A DNA stretch of 64,000 nt from Rivihabitans pingtungensis (GCF_003201855.1 NZ_QJKI01000009.1:1-64000); one strand, 5' to 3'. Positions 1-9,805 are shown, counted from the first letter of the stretch. Notes: generated by a model not told the origin, from the sequence alone. Program-made: numbers and translations.

Positions 1-385
1 GCGCCTACACTTATCGGTTGTCTTTTCTGTTAAAGATCAGTTGCTTTCTGAATCAGAACCCGGTAACGTCAGCGGTTTGTTTCGCTTCGTTTCGTCGTCT
101 GCGTCAGCAGCAGAGATGCGAACTATACGCACCACCCCCGAAACCGTCAACACCCTGCAACACACTTTTTTGCAGAAAAATGCGAAAAACACGACAAACC
201 ACTGAATTTACAGTGAATCTTTTTTGAAGATTTTTGCAAAAAACTGCACCTACCCGGCGAATTCTCGCAAAACACCGCAGCAAAACTTCTTTCAGCACGG
301 GCAATTTTTTGCTCGAGACGGCAAAAATCGGCAAAACGGTAAGGTTTTGGTTGTCCGACTGCGCGATTTCCCCTCCCGCCGCCGC
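1..385. other. upstream region without a recognisable gene
   Basis: No reading frame here has a convincing start, ribosome binding site and recognisable product. The stretch is rather A/C rich around 130-300 compared with the rest of the window. It leads into the tRNA promoter. I see nothing else that can be named. Confidence 0.5.
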
Positions 386-414
386 TTGCCCCTCATTTTT
401 TGCCTCGATATAAT
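386..414 (+). promoter_or_regulatory. sigma-70 promoter of the tRNA-Ala gene
   Basis: A -35 element TTGCCC (386-391) and a perfect -10 element TATAAT (409-414) are separated by exactly 17 bases. The predicted start near 421 lies just ahead of the tRNA at 425, as is usual for stable RNA genes. Confidence 0.75.
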
Positions 415-424
415 CATTGGCACT

Positions 425-500
<76 letters not shown>

Positions 501-517
501 AACAGAACACCCTTTAA

Positions 518-632
518 GAGCTGCTCACAAAACTCAGCGCAGCGATCTTGGCCAGGCGTGTGACCGCAGACAGTACAAACAAGTACGGCAAGGTCACACA
601 ACAACGCCAGGAGGATTTTGTGAGCAGCGCCA
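518..632. repeat. dispersed palindromic intergenic repeat, copy A
   Basis: About 115 bp bounded by the 13-base inverted ends GCTGCTCACAAAA and TTTTGTGAGCAGC. Internal mirrored blocks GTGTGACC/GGTCACAC surround a GTAC...GTAC centre. Recognisable relatives lie at 9503, 9806, 17086, 28457, 56143 and 62979. No coding potential; it behaves like a REP/MITE-type element. Its right end abuts a terminator. Confidence 0.8.
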
Positions 633-660
633 AGCCCGATGCCGCCGCATCGGGCTTTTT
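632..660 (+). terminator. rho-independent terminator after tRNA-Ala
   Basis: Stem AAGCCCGATGC pairs with GCATCGGGCTT across a short CGC-rich loop and is followed by a T run. It lies at the far side of repeat copy A and would end the tRNA transcript. Confidence 0.75.
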
Positions 661-840
661 CTTGCCCAGTCCCGATTTATTCCTTATATATGTAAAATCC
701 GCCACTCATCGCCCGGCATCGGCCTAATGGGCGATTTTTCCCTTGGCCAGCAAACAGATAGGCGGCTCCACCCCAGCGCCGGGCTGGAGTATACTTGTCG
801 GCTTGACTTTATTTTGCGCTGCACAACAGGACGCACACCC

Positions 841-1948
841 ATGATCGAAACTGAAATCCTCAACCAGATCGACGCCAAACTGACTGATCTCGCCGCCCGC
901 AACGACGAGATCCGGAGGTATCTTTGACTACCCTGGCAAGAAGGAACGCCTGGAAGAAGTCTCTCGCCTGACCGAAGACCCGGATATCTGGAATGACGCC
1001 AAGCGCGCCCAAGATCTGGGTCGTGAGAAAAAGGCGCTGGAAGATGTGGTGCTGGTGATCGACACGCTGACGCAAACCCTGGACGACAGCCGCGAGCTGT
1101 TCGAGATGGGCAAGAGCGAAGAAGACGACGACACCATTCTGGCCGTGCAGGATGATCTGCTGGGGGCGGAAAAAACCCTGGAGACGCTGGAATTCCGCCG
1201 GATGTTCTCCAACCCGATGGACCCGAACCACTGCTTTATTGATATCCAGGCCGGCGCTGGCGGCACCGAGGCGCAAGACTGGGCGTCGATGCTGCTGCGC
1301 ATGTATCTGCGCTACTGCGAGCGCAAGGATTTCAAGGTCGAGGTGCTGGAAGAATCCGAAGGTGAAGTCGCCGGCATCAAGAGCGCCACCATCAAGGTGG
1401 ATGGCGATTATGCCTACGGCTATCTGCGCACCGAAGTGGGCGTGCATCGCCTGGTGCGCAACAGCCCGTTTGACAGCAATAACCGCCGCCAGACCTCGTT
1501 TGCCAGTGTGTTTGTCTACCCGGAAGTGGATGACTCGATCGAAATCGACATCAACCCAGCCGATTTGCGCGTGGACACCTACCGTGCGTCCGGCGCTGGC
1601 GGCCAGCACATCAACAAAACCGACTCGGCCGTGCGCATCACCCACATGCCGACCAATATTGTGGTGCAGTGCCAGAACGACCGCTCGCAGCACAAAAACC
1701 GCGCCGAGGCGATGAGCATGCTGAAGGCGCGTCTGTATGAGCTGGAGCTGCGCAAGCGCAACCAGGAAAAACAAGCGCTGGAAGACAGCAAGACCGACGT
1801 GGGCTGGGGCCACCAGATCCGCAGCTATGTGTTTGACCAATCCCGCGTCAAGGATCTGCGCACCAATGTGGAAGTGGGCAACGTCAAGGGCGTGATGGAC
1901 GGCGACCTTGATGGCTTTATCGAAGCCAGCCTGAAACAAGGCGTATAA
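841..1948 (+). CDS. prfB: peptide chain release factor 2 (programmed +1 frameshift)
   Basis: RF2 recognises UGA and UAA and triggers peptidyl-tRNA hydrolysis. The gene reads from ATG 841 to codon 28 (CTT, 922-924), meets in-frame TGA at 925, then continues one base on from GAC 926 to TAA 1948, giving about 368 residues. The SPF stop-codon recognition motif lies near residue 208 and the catalytic GGQ at about 253-255, positions that match the E. coli protein. The start is the only ATG that gives the conserved N-terminal helix. It is followed closely by lysS, the same order as in E. coli. Translation depends on the recoding site annotated separately; calling only the 926-1948 frame would lose the N-terminus. 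Confidence 0.97.
913..928 (+). promoter_or_regulatory. prfB: RF2 autoregulatory +1 frameshift signal
   Basis: An internal Shine-Dalgarno CGGAGG (913-918) lies three bases before the slippery CTT TGA C (922-928). This is the classical RF2 recoding arrangement: low RF2 leaves the ribosome paused at UGA and favours +1 slippage, so RF2 controls its own synthesis. Confidence 0.95.
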
Positions 1949-2023
1949 CGCCAAGACACCCCAGCGGGCCGGCCCGACGCCGCCGGCCCGTGCCTGACTC
2001 TATTGATTGTGACTGACGACATC

Positions 2024-3532
2024 ATGACCGAACCGACGCAAAACCCGGAACAACACCACGACGAAAACCAGATCATGGCCGAGCGCCGCCACAAGCTGGC
2101 GGCGCTGCGCGAACAAGGCCCGGCCTTCCCCAATGACTTTCGCCGCAGCCACCAGGCTGGCGCACTGCACGCCGCCTACGACGACACCGACAAGGACGCC
2201 CTGACCGCCGAGCCAATCGAAGTGGCTGTGGCCGGACGCATGATGCTCAAGCGGGTGATGGGCAAGGCCAGCTTTGCCACCCTGCAAGACGTCAGCGGCC
2301 GCATTCAGCTGTACATCACCAATGACATCACTGGAGCCGACACCCACGCAGCTTTCAAGCACTGGGACATGGGCGACATCCTCGGCGCGGTGGGCACGCT
2401 GTTCAAAACCAAAACCGGCGAACTGACGATTCAAGTCACCCAGCTGCGCCTGCTGACCAAGTCGCTGCGCCCGCTGCCGGACAAGTTCCACGGCATGACC
2501 GACCAGGAACAAAAATACCGCCAGCGCTACGTTGACCTGATTGTGGATGAACACTCGCGCAGCACCTTCATCAAGCGCTCGAAGATTGTGCAGACCGTGC
2601 GCGAATATATGGTGAAGGAAGACTACCTGGAAGTGGAAACGCCGATGATGCACACCATCCCCGGCGGCGCCACGGCCAAACCGTTTGTCACCCACCACAA
2701 CGCCCTGGACATGCCGCTGTACCTGCGCATCGCCCCGGAACTGTATCTGAAGCGCCTGGTGGTCGGCGGCCTGGAGCGGGTGTTTGAAATCAACCGCAAC
2801 TTCCGCAACGAAGGCATGAGTACCCGCCACAACCCCGAATTCACCATGATGGAGTTCTACGAAGCCTACTGTGGCTACGAACGCATGATGGACATGACCG
2901 AGGGCGTGATCCGCGCGTGTGCGCAAGCGGTGTGCGGCACCACACAAATCAGCTACAACGGCCAGCCGGTGGACCTCAGCAAACCGTTTGACCGCTTCAC
3001 CATCGTCGGCGCCATCCAGCACTACAACCCGAACTACACCGACGCGCAACTGGCCGACGCCGACTGGCTGAAGGGCGAAATCCAGCGCCTGGGCGGCAAG
3101 CTGCCCCCGGCGCCTGGCCTGGGCAGCCTGCAACTGGCGCTGTTTGAAGAATGCGCCGAAGGCCGGCTGTGGAACCCGACCTTCATCATCGACTACCCGG
3201 TGGAAGTCTCGCCGCTGGCCCGCGCCTCGGACAGCAACGCCAGCATCACCGAGCGCTTCGAGCTGTTTGTGGTGGGCCGTGAACTGGCCAACGGCTATTC
3301 CGAGCTGAACGACCCGGAAGACCAGGCCGACCGCTTCCACAAGCAAGTGGCGCAAAAAGACGCTGGCGACGACGAAGCCATGCACTTTGACGCCGACTAC
3401 GTGCGCGCCATGGAATACGGCCTGCCGCCGACCGGCGGCTGCGGCATCGGCATCGACCGTCTGGTGATGCTGCTGACCGATGCGCCGAGCATCCGCGACG
3501 TGATTCTGTTCCCGCAAATGCGCCTGGAGTGA
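2024..3532 (+). CDS. lysS: lysyl-tRNA synthetase, class II
   Basis: Charges tRNA-Lys with lysine. About 502 residues, the usual length. An N-terminal OB-fold (roughly residues 55-150) is followed by the class II catalytic core with motif 2 ([14 protein letters not shown]) and motif 3 ([13 protein letters not shown]) near the C-terminus. I prefer ATG 2024 over the TTG at 2003 because bacterial LysS usually begins a few residues before the acidic/Gln-rich leader seen here. It lies 75 bases after prfB and may be cotranscribed with it; a terminator follows the stop codon. Confidence 0.97.
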   Translation: MTEPTQNPEQHHDENQIMAERRHKLAALREQGPAFPNDFRRSHQAGALHAAYDDTDKDALTAEPIEVAVAGRMMLKRVMGKASFATLQDVSGRIQLYITNDITGADTHAAFKHWDMGDILGAVGTLFKTKTGELTIQVTQLRLLTKSLRPLPDKFHGMTDQEQKYRQRYVDLIVDEHSRSTFIKRSKIVQTVREYMVKEDYLEVETPMMHTIPGGATAKPFVTHHNALDMPLYLRIAPELYLKRLVVGGLERVFEINRNFRNEGMSTRHNPEFTMMEFYEAYCGYERMMDMTEGVIRACAQAVCGTTQISYNGQPVDLSKPFDRFTIVGAIQHYNPNYTDAQLADADWLKGEIQRLGGKLPPAPGLGSLQLALFEECAEGRLWNPTFIIDYPVEVSPLARASDSNASITERFELFVVGRELANGYSELNDPEDQADRFHKQVAQKDAGDDEAMHFDADYVRAMEYGLPPTGGCGIGIDRLVMLLTDAPSIRDVILFPQMRLE

Positions 3533-3551
3533 ATCCCCGCTGAGTCAGGGC

Positions 3552-3582
3552 AAAAAACCGCGCTGCACGGCGCGGTTTTTTT
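3552..3582 (+). terminator. rho-independent terminator after lysS
   Basis: AAAAAACCGCGC pairs with GCGCGGTTTTTT around a TGCACG loop, with a seven-base T run, 20 bases after the lysS stop. The A-rich left arm would also allow termination from the other strand. Confidence 0.88.
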
Positions 3583-3722
3583 ATGGGCGGTCATCACGAC
3601 GGACAAAGCGCCCCACCCGTCTGAAAGTACTCAAAAATAAAAACGTAACACCCCACACATGCCCAAACTGCATGCCCATACCACAATACGCCGCACCTCC
3701 TGCGCAAAATCCCGCTGACAAT

Positions 3723-3752
3723 TTGCGCCCACTGGCAAACCTCCCGTATAAT
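3723..3752 (+). promoter_or_regulatory. probable promoter of the rpsF operon
   Basis: A perfect -10 TATAAT (3747-3752) is preceded at 18 bases by TTGCGC. It lies about 70 bases ahead of rpsF in a gap downstream of the lysS terminator. The -35 match is only moderate. Confidence 0.55.
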
Positions 3753-3820
3753 CGACGGTTTTCGCAACCCTTGCCTTCCCGCTACGCATGGCGGAAGGCT
3801 GCAAGCCAAAAGGAGTTCAC

Positions 3821-4207
3821 ATGCGGCATTACGAAATCGTGTTCATCGTCCACCCTGACCAAAGCGAGCAGGTGCCGGCGATGATCGAACGCTACAAGGG
3901 CATGGTGCTCGGTCGTGAAGGCAAGATGCATCGCCTGGAAGACTGGGGCCGTCGTCAACTGGCTTACCCGATCCAGAAAATCCACAAAGCTCACTATGTT
4001 CTGATGAACATCGAGTGCGACTGCGAAACGCTGGAAGAACTCGAACACGCATTCAAATTCAACGACGCCGTGCTGCGCCATCTGACCGTGAAGATGGACC
4101 GCGCCGTGACCGAACCTTCCCCGATGATGAAGGAAGAGAAGGCCAAGAATCTGCTGGACACCGCCGCCCAAGAAGGTGCTGCCGAAGCCCCGGCCGCAGC
4201 CGAGTAA
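3821..4207 (+). CDS. rpsF: 30S ribosomal protein S6
   Basis: Small-subunit protein that binds 16S rRNA as a partner of S18. 128 residues beginning [14 protein letters not shown], with the typical [10 protein letters not shown] segment and a variable acidic/alanine-rich tail. ATG 3821 has a strong AAGGAG ribosome site seven bases upstream. First gene of rpsF-priB-rpsR-rplI. Confidence 0.98.
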   Translation: MRHYEIVFIVHPDQSEQVPAMIERYKGMVLGREGKMHRLEDWGRRQLAYPIQKIHKAHYVLMNIECDCETLEELEHAFKFNDAVLRHLTVKMDRAVTEPSPMMKEEKAKNLLDTAAQEGAAEAPAAAE

Positions 4208-4511
4208 CTGGCTGAATCAGGTTGCGCTGACCGGGCTTGCCCGCGTCACCGAGGCCCTGCGCTACACGCCTGCCGGCGTGCCGGTGCTGGAGCTGACGCT
4301 GGAACATGGCTCGCGCCAAAGCGCGGGCGGGTTTGAGCGCGACGTGCGTTGCGTGGCCCCCGCCCTGCTGGTGGGCCCCAGCGCCAGCGAGCTGGCCAAC
4401 CGACTGGATGGCCGGGTGATCACCGCCCATGGCTTTCTGGCCGCCCGCAGCCTGCGCAACCCGAAACTGGTGCTGCATATCCAACACGTTGAATTTGAAA
4501 AAGGTAATTAA
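4176..4511 (+). CDS. priB: primosomal replication protein N (PriB)
   Basis: Single-stranded DNA-binding OB-fold protein of the PriA-dependent replication restart system. The core VALTG...[16 protein letters not shown] matches the PriB family, and the position between rpsF and rpsR is the family's standard location. No ATG is available. The candidates are GTG 4176, which overlaps rpsF by 32 bases, or CTG 4212 immediately after the rpsF stop. The conserved protein begins around 4212-4218, so the 4176 start adds about 12 residues that may not be made. Expression is probably coupled to rpsF termination. Identity is sure; the start is not. Confidence 0.88.
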   Translation: MLPKPRPQPSNWLNQVALTGLARVTEALRYTPAGVPVLELTLEHGSRQSAGGFERDVRCVAPALLVGPSASELANRLDGRVITAHGFLAARSLRNPKLVLHIQHVEFEKGN

Positions 4512-4512
4512 C

Positions 4513-4740
4513 ATGGCACGTCAACTGTTCAAGCGTCGCAAGTTTTGCCGCTTCACCGCCGAAGGCATCAAGGAAATCGACTACAAGAGCGTCGATCTGC
4601 TGAAAGACTTCATCGCCGAAAACGGCAAGATCATCCCGGCCCGCATCACCGGCACCAAGGCTCGCTATCAGCGTCAGCTGTCGACCGCCATCAAGCGCGC
4701 CCGTTTCCTGGCCCTGATGCCGTACACCGACCAGCACTAA
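4513..4740 (+). CDS. rpsR: 30S ribosomal protein S18
   Basis: 75 residues, the full length of S18, which pairs with S6 on the 30S platform. The sequence has the conserved [15 protein letters not shown] region and the basic [19 protein letters not shown] end. It starts one base after the priB stop, with AAGGT upstream. Confidence 0.98.
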   Translation: MARQLFKRRKFCRFTAEGIKEIDYKSVDLLKDFIAENGKIIPARITGTKARYQRQLSTAIKRARFLALMPYTDQH

Positions 4741-4759
4741 GATTTAGGAGCCAAGCAAC

Positions 4760-5209
4760 ATGCAAATCATTCTTCTGGAAAAAGTGGCCAACCTGGGTCA
4801 GCTGGGCGACATCGTCAAGGTGAAGGACGGTTACGCCCGTAACTTCCTGATCCCGCAAGGCAAGGCCAAGCGCGCCACCGAAGCCAACCTGAAGGAATTT
4901 GAAGCCCGCCGCGCCGAGCTGGAAAAGCAACAGGCCGAAATCCTGGCTGCTGCCCAAGCCCGTGGCGAAAAGCTGGAAGGCGCCACCGTTGTCGTCGCCC
5001 AGAAGGCTGGCGTGGACGGTCGTCTGTTCGGCTCGGTCGGCAACGCCGACATCGCTGACGCCATCACCGCCACTGGCGTGGAAGTGAAAAAGGCTGAAGT
5101 GCGCCTGCCGGAAGGCCCGTTCAAGGCCATCGGCGAATACTCGGTGGAAGTCGCCCTGCACCACGACGTGGTGGTGACCATCACCCTGCAAGTGACCGGC
5201 GCAGCTTAA
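4760..5209 (+). CDS. rplI: 50S ribosomal protein L9
   Basis: 149 residues, the normal L9 size. The N-terminal rRNA-binding domain [17 protein letters not shown] is joined by a long helix to the C-terminal domain. TTAGGAG precedes the ATG. Last gene of the operon, with a terminator just after it. Confidence 0.98.
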   Translation: MQIILLEKVANLGQLGDIVKVKDGYARNFLIPQGKAKRATEANLKEFEARRAELEKQQAEILAAAQARGEKLEGATVVVAQKAGVDGRLFGSVGNADIADAITATGVEVKKAEVRLPEGPFKAIGEYSVEVALHHDVVVTITLQVTGAA

Positions 5210-5225
5210 TTCGCGACGCTTCACG

Positions 5226-5261
5226 AAAAAACCGCCAGCGGACTCCGCCGGCGGTTTTTTT
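5226..5261 (+). terminator. rho-independent terminator after rplI
   Basis: AAAAAACCGCC and GGCGGTTTTTTT form a GC stem with a T run, 17 bases past the rplI stop codon. Confidence 0.9.
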
Positions 5262-5331
5262 ATGCCTGTTCCTGTTCTCTTCGCCATCCCCCTGCCAAAA
5301 TAGCAGCCTGTCTGTTGCGCGCTGAACCGCT

Positions 5332-6321
5332 ATGCTGAAACGAATTGTTGTAGTGCTGTTGCTCTTGCTGGGCCTGAGCGCCGGCGGCGCCTGGATGGCG
5401 CTAAGCCCATACCAAGCGGCCAATCTGCCGGTGGAATTCACCATCCAGCCCAATCAGGGCTTAAGCGACATTGCCCACACCCTGGAAGACAGCGGCGCCA
5501 TCCGCCATGCCGGACTGTTCATGCTGTGGGCCAAGCTCAGCGGCAACGCCGGCCGGCTGAAAGCGGGCGACTACCGCATCAATCAGGCCATGAGCATGCC
5601 GGGGGTGATGGACAAACTGGTGCGCGGCGAAACCAGCCTGCAATCGGTGATCATCCGCGAAGGCTGGACCTTGCGCCAATTCCGCGCCGAACTTGACCGC
5701 CACCCGGCGCTGCGCCACGACACCCGCGACTGGAGCGAAGCCGAGCTGCTGGCCAAACTCAAGCTGGACGCCCGCCACGGCGAAGGCTTGTTTTTTCCCG
5801 ACACCTATATGTTTTTGCGCGGCAGCAGCGATATTCTGGTGCTGCGCCAGGCGGCGCAAAACATGCGCCGCGAGCTGGAGCGCGCCTGGGCGGCGCGCGG
5901 CCCCGACCTGCCTTACGCCTCGCCATACGAAGCGCTGATCATGGCCAGCCTGATCGAAAAAGAAACCGGCCAGGCCGCCGACCGGCCGATGATCGCCCGG
6001 GTGTTCGTCAACCGCCTGAAGCTGGGCATGCGCCTGCAAACCGACCCCAGCGTGATCTACGGCCTGGGCGAAGCATTTGACGGCAACCTCACCCGCGCCC
6101 ATCTGCAAACCGACACCCCGTACAACACCTACACCCGCGCCGGCCTGCCGCCCTCGCCGATAGCCCTGCCCGGCCGCGCGGCGCTGCATGCCGCCCTGCA
6201 CCCGGCCGATGGCGGCGCGCTGTATTTTGTCGCCCGAGGCGATGGCAGCTCGCAATTCTCCCTCACCCTGGAAGAACACAACCGCGCAGTGCGCCGCTAT
6301 ATTCTGGGCAAGAAAGACTGA
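5332..6321 (+). CDS. mltG: endolytic murein transglycosylase MltG (YceG-like)
   Basis: Inner-membrane lytic transglycosylase thought to cut nascent glycan strands and terminate their elongation. 329 residues: one N-terminal membrane segment (about 5-25), a LysM-like region, and the catalytic YceG domain. The conserved MASLIEKETGQ carries the catalytic glutamate; the downstream QTDPSVIYGLG, YNTYTRAGLPPSPI and YFVARGDGSSQFS blocks are all present. No obvious ribosome site precedes ATG 5332. It heads an apparent mltG-tmk-holB-tatD unit, a very common arrangement in proteobacteria. Confidence 0.95.
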   Translation: MLKRIVVVLLLLLGLSAGGAWMALSPYQAANLPVEFTIQPNQGLSDIAHTLEDSGAIRHAGLFMLWAKLSGNAGRLKAGDYRINQAMSMPGVMDKLVRGETSLQSVIIREGWTLRQFRAELDRHPALRHDTRDWSEAELLAKLKLDARHGEGLFFPDTYMFLRGSSDILVLRQAAQNMRRELERAWAARGPDLPYASPYEALIMASLIEKETGQAADRPMIARVFVNRLKLGMRLQTDPSVIYGLGEAFDGNLTRAHLQTDTPYNTYTRAGLPPSPIALPGRAALHAALHPADGGALYFVARGDGSSQFSLTLEEHNRAVRRYILGKKD

Positions 6322-6326
6322 ACGAC

Positions 6327-6959
6327 ATGGCCTGTTTCATTACCCTTGAAGGCATCGACGGCGCCGGCAAAACCTCGCACCTGCCGGCGATTGCCGCCCT
6401 GCTGGCCGAACACGGCATCGACGCCCTGCTCACCCGTGAACCCGGCGGCACGCCGCTGGGCGAACGCCTGCGCGCCCTGCTGCTGGACCCGGCCACCCAG
6501 GCCACCCTGGACACCGAAACCCTGCTGATGTTCGCCGCCCGCTGTGAACATGTGCAAACCGTCATCCGCCCGGCGCTGGCCAGCGGCCGCTGGGTGGTGT
6601 CGGACCGCTTTACCGACGCCACCTTTGCTTTTCAGGGCGGCGGGCGCGGCGTGGACAGCGCACGCATCGCCACGCTGGAAGACTGGGTGCAGCAAGGCTT
6701 GCAACCCGACCTCACCCTGCTGTTCGACGCCCCCACCGAAGTGGCGCACGCGCGCATGGCCGGCGAACGCCAGCTGGACCGCTTTGAACAAGAAGCCGCC
6801 GCTTTTCACCAGCGCGTGCGCGCCGCCTACCTGGCGCGCGCCGCCGCCGACCCCACGCGCATCGTGCTGATCCGCGCCGACCAGCCGCTGGCGCAGGTGC
6901 GCGCCGACGCGCTGGCGGCGGTGGCTGCGCTGCTGGCGGCGCAAGGGGCGCGCGCATGA
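6327..6959 (+). CDS. tmk: thymidylate kinase
   Basis: Phosphorylates dTMP to dTDP. 210 residues with the P-loop EGIDGAGKT at the N-terminus, the substrate-binding TREPGGTPLGE, and the DRFTDATFAFQGGGRG region. It starts five bases after the mltG stop and overlaps holB by four bases (ATGA), so translation is coupled. Confidence 0.97.
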   Translation: MACFITLEGIDGAGKTSHLPAIAALLAEHGIDALLTREPGGTPLGERLRALLLDPATQATLDTETLLMFAARCEHVQTVIRPALASGRWVVSDRFTDATFAFQGGGRGVDSARIATLEDWVQQGLQPDLTLLFDAPTEVAHARMAGERQLDRFEQEAAAFHQRVRAAYLARAAADPTRIVLIRADQPLAQVRADALAAVAALLAAQGARA

Positions 6960-7948
6960 GCCTGCTGCCCTGGCAAGACGCCGACTGGACGCGCTTTGCC
7001 GATCAATTTGCCCGCCTGCCGCACGCTTTGCTGTTTACCGGCGCCGCTGGCATCGGCAAGGACGTGTTTGCCCGCCATGTGGCGCAGGCGCTGCTGTGCG
7101 AACACCCGCGCGCCGACCAACGCCCCTGCGGCCAGTGCGAAGCCTGCCACTGGTTTGCCCAGGACGCCCACCCGGATTTTCGCCTGCTGCGCCCCGACCA
7201 CGACGAGCCCGCAGCCGACGGCAAACCCGCCGCGCGCAAGCTGGAAGTGATCAAAATCGAGGCGGTGCGCCACACCATCGACTTTGCCTACCTCAGCTCG
7301 CATCGCGGCGGCCGGCGGGTGGTGCTGATCGACCCGGCGGAAAGCATGAACCTCAACGCCGCCAACGCCCTGCTGAAAGTGCTGGAAGAACCGCCGGCCG
7401 ATGTGGTGTTTTTGCTGGTCAGCGACGCGCTGCAAAAGCTGCTGCCCACGCTGCGCAGCCGCTGCCGGATTTTTCCGCTCACCGCGCCCAGCCAGGCGCA
7501 GGCGCTGGCCTGGCTGGACGCCCACGGCGAGGCCGACGCCGCCGTCGAGCTGGCGCACGCTGGCGGCGCGCCGTTTGCGCTGGACGACCCCGCCTGGCGG
7601 CCCCTGCGGCGCAAGCTGCTGAGCGCGCTGGCGCAGCCGGGCATGACGGCGATTCTGGACGCCGCCGGCGCGCTGGACACCGCCAAGCTGCCGCTGGCCG
7701 CGCCAGTGGGCTGGATGCAGCGTTGGCTGCACGATTTGCTTGGATTGAGGCTGGCCGGGCTGATCCGGTATTATCCTGATGAACGCGCGGCGCTGGCCGC
7801 GCTGGCGCCGCGCCTGAATGTCGCCAGGCTGCCGGCCTTCGAGCAGTCCTTGTTGCACGCCTCGCGCTTTGGCCACCACACCCTTAACGTGCGCATGCAG
7901 CTGGAACAGCTGCTGCTGGCCTACCAAGGCCTGTTTGCCGCCGCCTGA
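6956..7948 (+). CDS. holB: DNA polymerase III subunit delta prime
   Basis: Clamp-loader subunit. 330 residues with an AAA+ fold: a degenerate P-loop FTGAAGIGKD, a zinc-binding cluster with cysteines in CEHPRADQRPCGQCEACHW, the sensor/Walker B segment RVVLIDPAESMNLNAANALL, and SRCRIFPL. Linked to tmk by an ATGA overlap, as is frequent. Confidence 0.94.
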   Translation: MSLLPWQDADWTRFADQFARLPHALLFTGAAGIGKDVFARHVAQALLCEHPRADQRPCGQCEACHWFAQDAHPDFRLLRPDHDEPAADGKPAARKLEVIKIEAVRHTIDFAYLSSHRGGRRVVLIDPAESMNLNAANALLKVLEEPPADVVFLLVSDALQKLLPTLRSRCRIFPLTAPSQAQALAWLDAHGEADAAVELAHAGGAPFALDDPAWRPLRRKLLSALAQPGMTAILDAAGALDTAKLPLAAPVGWMQRWLHDLLGLRLAGLIRYYPDERAALAALAPRLNVARLPAFEQSLLHASRFGHHTLNVRMQLEQLLLAYQGLFAAA

Positions 7949-7964
7949 CCTTCACGAGCCCCCT

Positions 7965-8741
7965 ATGCTGGTTGACTCTCACTGCCATCTGAACTTCCCC
8001 GACCTGGCCAGCCGCATGGACGACGTGCGCGCCAATATGGCCGCCAACGCCGTCAGCCACGCCTTGCTGATTGGGGTAAACCGCCCGGATTACCCGGCGG
8101 TGCGCGCACTGGCTGAGCAATACGACAATTTTTACGCCACCGTCGGCGTGCACCCCGATGTGCAGGACAGCCCGGACTTCAGCGAAGACGAACTGGTGGC
8201 CGAAGCCCAGCACCCGAAAGTGGTCGGCATTGGCGAAACCGGGCTGGACTACTACTGGTGCAAAGGTGATCTGGAATGGCAGCGCGAGCGCTTTCGCCGC
8301 CATATCCGCGCCGCCCGGCGCAGCGGCCTGCCGCTGGTGATTCACACCCGCGAATCGGCGCAAGACACCCTGGCGGTGATGCGCGAAGCCGGCGCCGAGC
8401 AGGCCGGCGGGGTGATGCATTGCTTTACCGAAAGCTGGGAAGTGGCCGAGGGCGCGCTGGAGCTGGGGTTTTATATTTCGTTTTCTGGCATTGTCACCTT
8501 CAAGAACGCCACCGCGCTGAAAGAAGTCGCCCGCCGCGTGCCGCTGGAGCGGCTGCTGGTGGAAACCGACTCGCCGTATCTGGCCCCCATGCCGCATCGC
8601 GGCAAGACCAACGAACCGGCCTATGTGCGCCATGTCGCCGCCCATGTGGCCGAGCTGCGCGGCATGGCGCTGGAAGACCTGGCCGCCGCCAGCACCGACA
8701 ACTTTTTTACCCTGTTCGCCAAGGCGTCGCGTGGACATTGA
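7965..8741 (+). CDS. tatD: TatD family metal-dependent deoxyribonuclease
   Basis: TIM-barrel metal hydrolase of the YcfH/TatD group. 258 residues beginning MLVDSHCHLNFPDL (metal ligands), then GETGLDYYW, VIHTRES and ETDSPYLAPMPHRG, all diagnostic blocks. ATG 7965 is 17 bases after holB. YcfH is the usual partner of tmk-holB, so this is probably the YcfH-type paralogue rather than TatD in the narrow sense. Confidence 0.93.
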   Translation: MLVDSHCHLNFPDLASRMDDVRANMAANAVSHALLIGVNRPDYPAVRALAEQYDNFYATVGVHPDVQDSPDFSEDELVAEAQHPKVVGIGETGLDYYWCKGDLEWQRERFRRHIRAARRSGLPLVIHTRESAQDTLAVMREAGAEQAGGVMHCFTESWEVAEGALELGFYISFSGIVTFKNATALKEVARRVPLERLLVETDSPYLAPMPHRGKTNEPAYVRHVAAHVAELRGMALEDLAAASTDNFFTLFAKASRGH

Positions 8742-9504
8742 GCTGACCATTCTGGGCTGCGGCTCCAGCTCGGGCACCCCGGCCATTGGCTGCGACTGCC
8801 CGACCTGCGCCTCGCCCGACCCGAAAAACCGGCGCACCCGCGCCAGCGCGCTGCTGCGCGCCAATGGCGTCAATTTCCTGATCGACACCGGCCCGGATTT
8901 GCGCCAGCAAGCGCTGCGCGAAAACCTGCGCCAGGTGGACGCCGTGCTCTACACCCACCCGCACGCCGACCACCTGAACGGCATCGACGACCTGCGCGCC
9001 TTTTGCTACCTCAAGCGCGGGGCGATTCCGCTGTTTGGCAGCCCGTTCATGATGGGCAATATCCGCGAGCGCTTTGGCTACGCGCTGCACGCCGCTGGCG
9101 CGCAGTGGGACAAACCGGTGCTGGAAACCCACGCAGTGGAAGGCCCGTTCAGCTTCTCTGGCGTGACAGTCACACCCATCCCGGTCATGCACGGCCCCTG
9201 GCCGATTCTGGGCTGGCGGATTGGCGATGTGGCCTACCTCACCGATGTCTCGGCGATTCCCGACGCCAGCTGGCCCTTATTGGCCGGCGTGCGCCTGCTG
9301 CTGCTGGATTGCCTGCGCCGCACGCCTTACCCCTCGCACCTGAGCGTGACCCAGGCGCTGGCGCTGGCCGCGCAACTGGGCGCCGCGCGCACCGTGCTGA
9401 TTCACATGACCCACGAGCTGGAGTACCACAGCCTGAGCGCCGACTGCCCACCTGGGGTAGAAGTGGGCTATGACGGCATGCGCTTGCAGCTATCCTACGG
9501 CTGA
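8731..9504 (+). CDS. MBL-fold metallo-hydrolase, PhnP-like
   Basis: 257 residues from GTG 8731, overlapping tatD by 11 bases. The THPHADHLNGIDDL motif gives the dinuclear metal site, with further histidines in MHGPWP and HMTHELEY. An N-terminal GCDCPTC cysteine cluster resembles the structural zinc site of PhnP phosphodiesterases. No phn genes are near, so the substrate is probably a cyclic phosphate or nucleotide but cannot be told. The GTG start is chosen because the conserved IELTILGCGSSSGTP begins just after it. The stop codon lies at the edge of repeat copy B. Confidence 0.85.
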   Translation: MDIELTILGCGSSSGTPAIGCDCPTCASPDPKNRRTRASALLRANGVNFLIDTGPDLRQQALRENLRQVDAVLYTHPHADHLNGIDDLRAFCYLKRGAIPLFGSPFMMGNIRERFGYALHAAGAQWDKPVLETHAVEGPFSFSGVTVTPIPVMHGPWPILGWRIGDVAYLTDVSAIPDASWPLLAGVRLLLLDCLRRTPYPSHLSVTQALALAAQLGAARTVLIHMTHELEYHSLSADCPPGVEVGYDGMRLQLSYG

Positions 9505-9604
9505 TAAAACCCTCCTGGCTTTGTTGCACGACCTTGCCGTACTGCTTGTACGGTCTGCGCTCACACGCCTAGCCAAGATCGCTGCGCAGGGTTTTGTAAG
9601 CGGC
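9503..9604. repeat. dispersed palindromic intergenic repeat, copy B
   Basis: About 100 bp, in reverse orientation to copy A. It keeps TAAAACCCTCCTGGC, ACGACCTTGCCGTACT, ACGCCTAGCCAAGATCGC and the right end GGGTTTTGTAAGCGGC. It abuts the stop codon of the preceding gene. The left terminal repeat is worn. Confidence 0.75.
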
Positions 9605-9805
9605 AATACAGCACAACCCGGACTGTTTCTGCCTTGCTTGATTAGGTATTTCTACTTAATCTTAGCACGGGTACATTTGAGACATCACTTGCCCAAACGC
9701 CAAACCATGCAGATTGACTTGTTGGTTTGACGAGACAATGCCACAAGGCTATGCTGGCGCGCGCATACACAAGTCTCATGCAAAGCAGCCTTGGCTAGCA
9801 CAGCA
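9605..9805. other. AT-richer spacer between two repeat copies
   Basis: No gene seen. The segment contains a small hairpin around GGTATTTCTAC (about 9640-9660). It separates a full repeat copy from a half copy, so it may be insertion or deletion debris. Confidence 0.4.

Noticed and set aside
860..1954. Minus-strand frame opposite prfB
   Set aside because: Antisense shadow of RF2, with no homology and no ribosome site.
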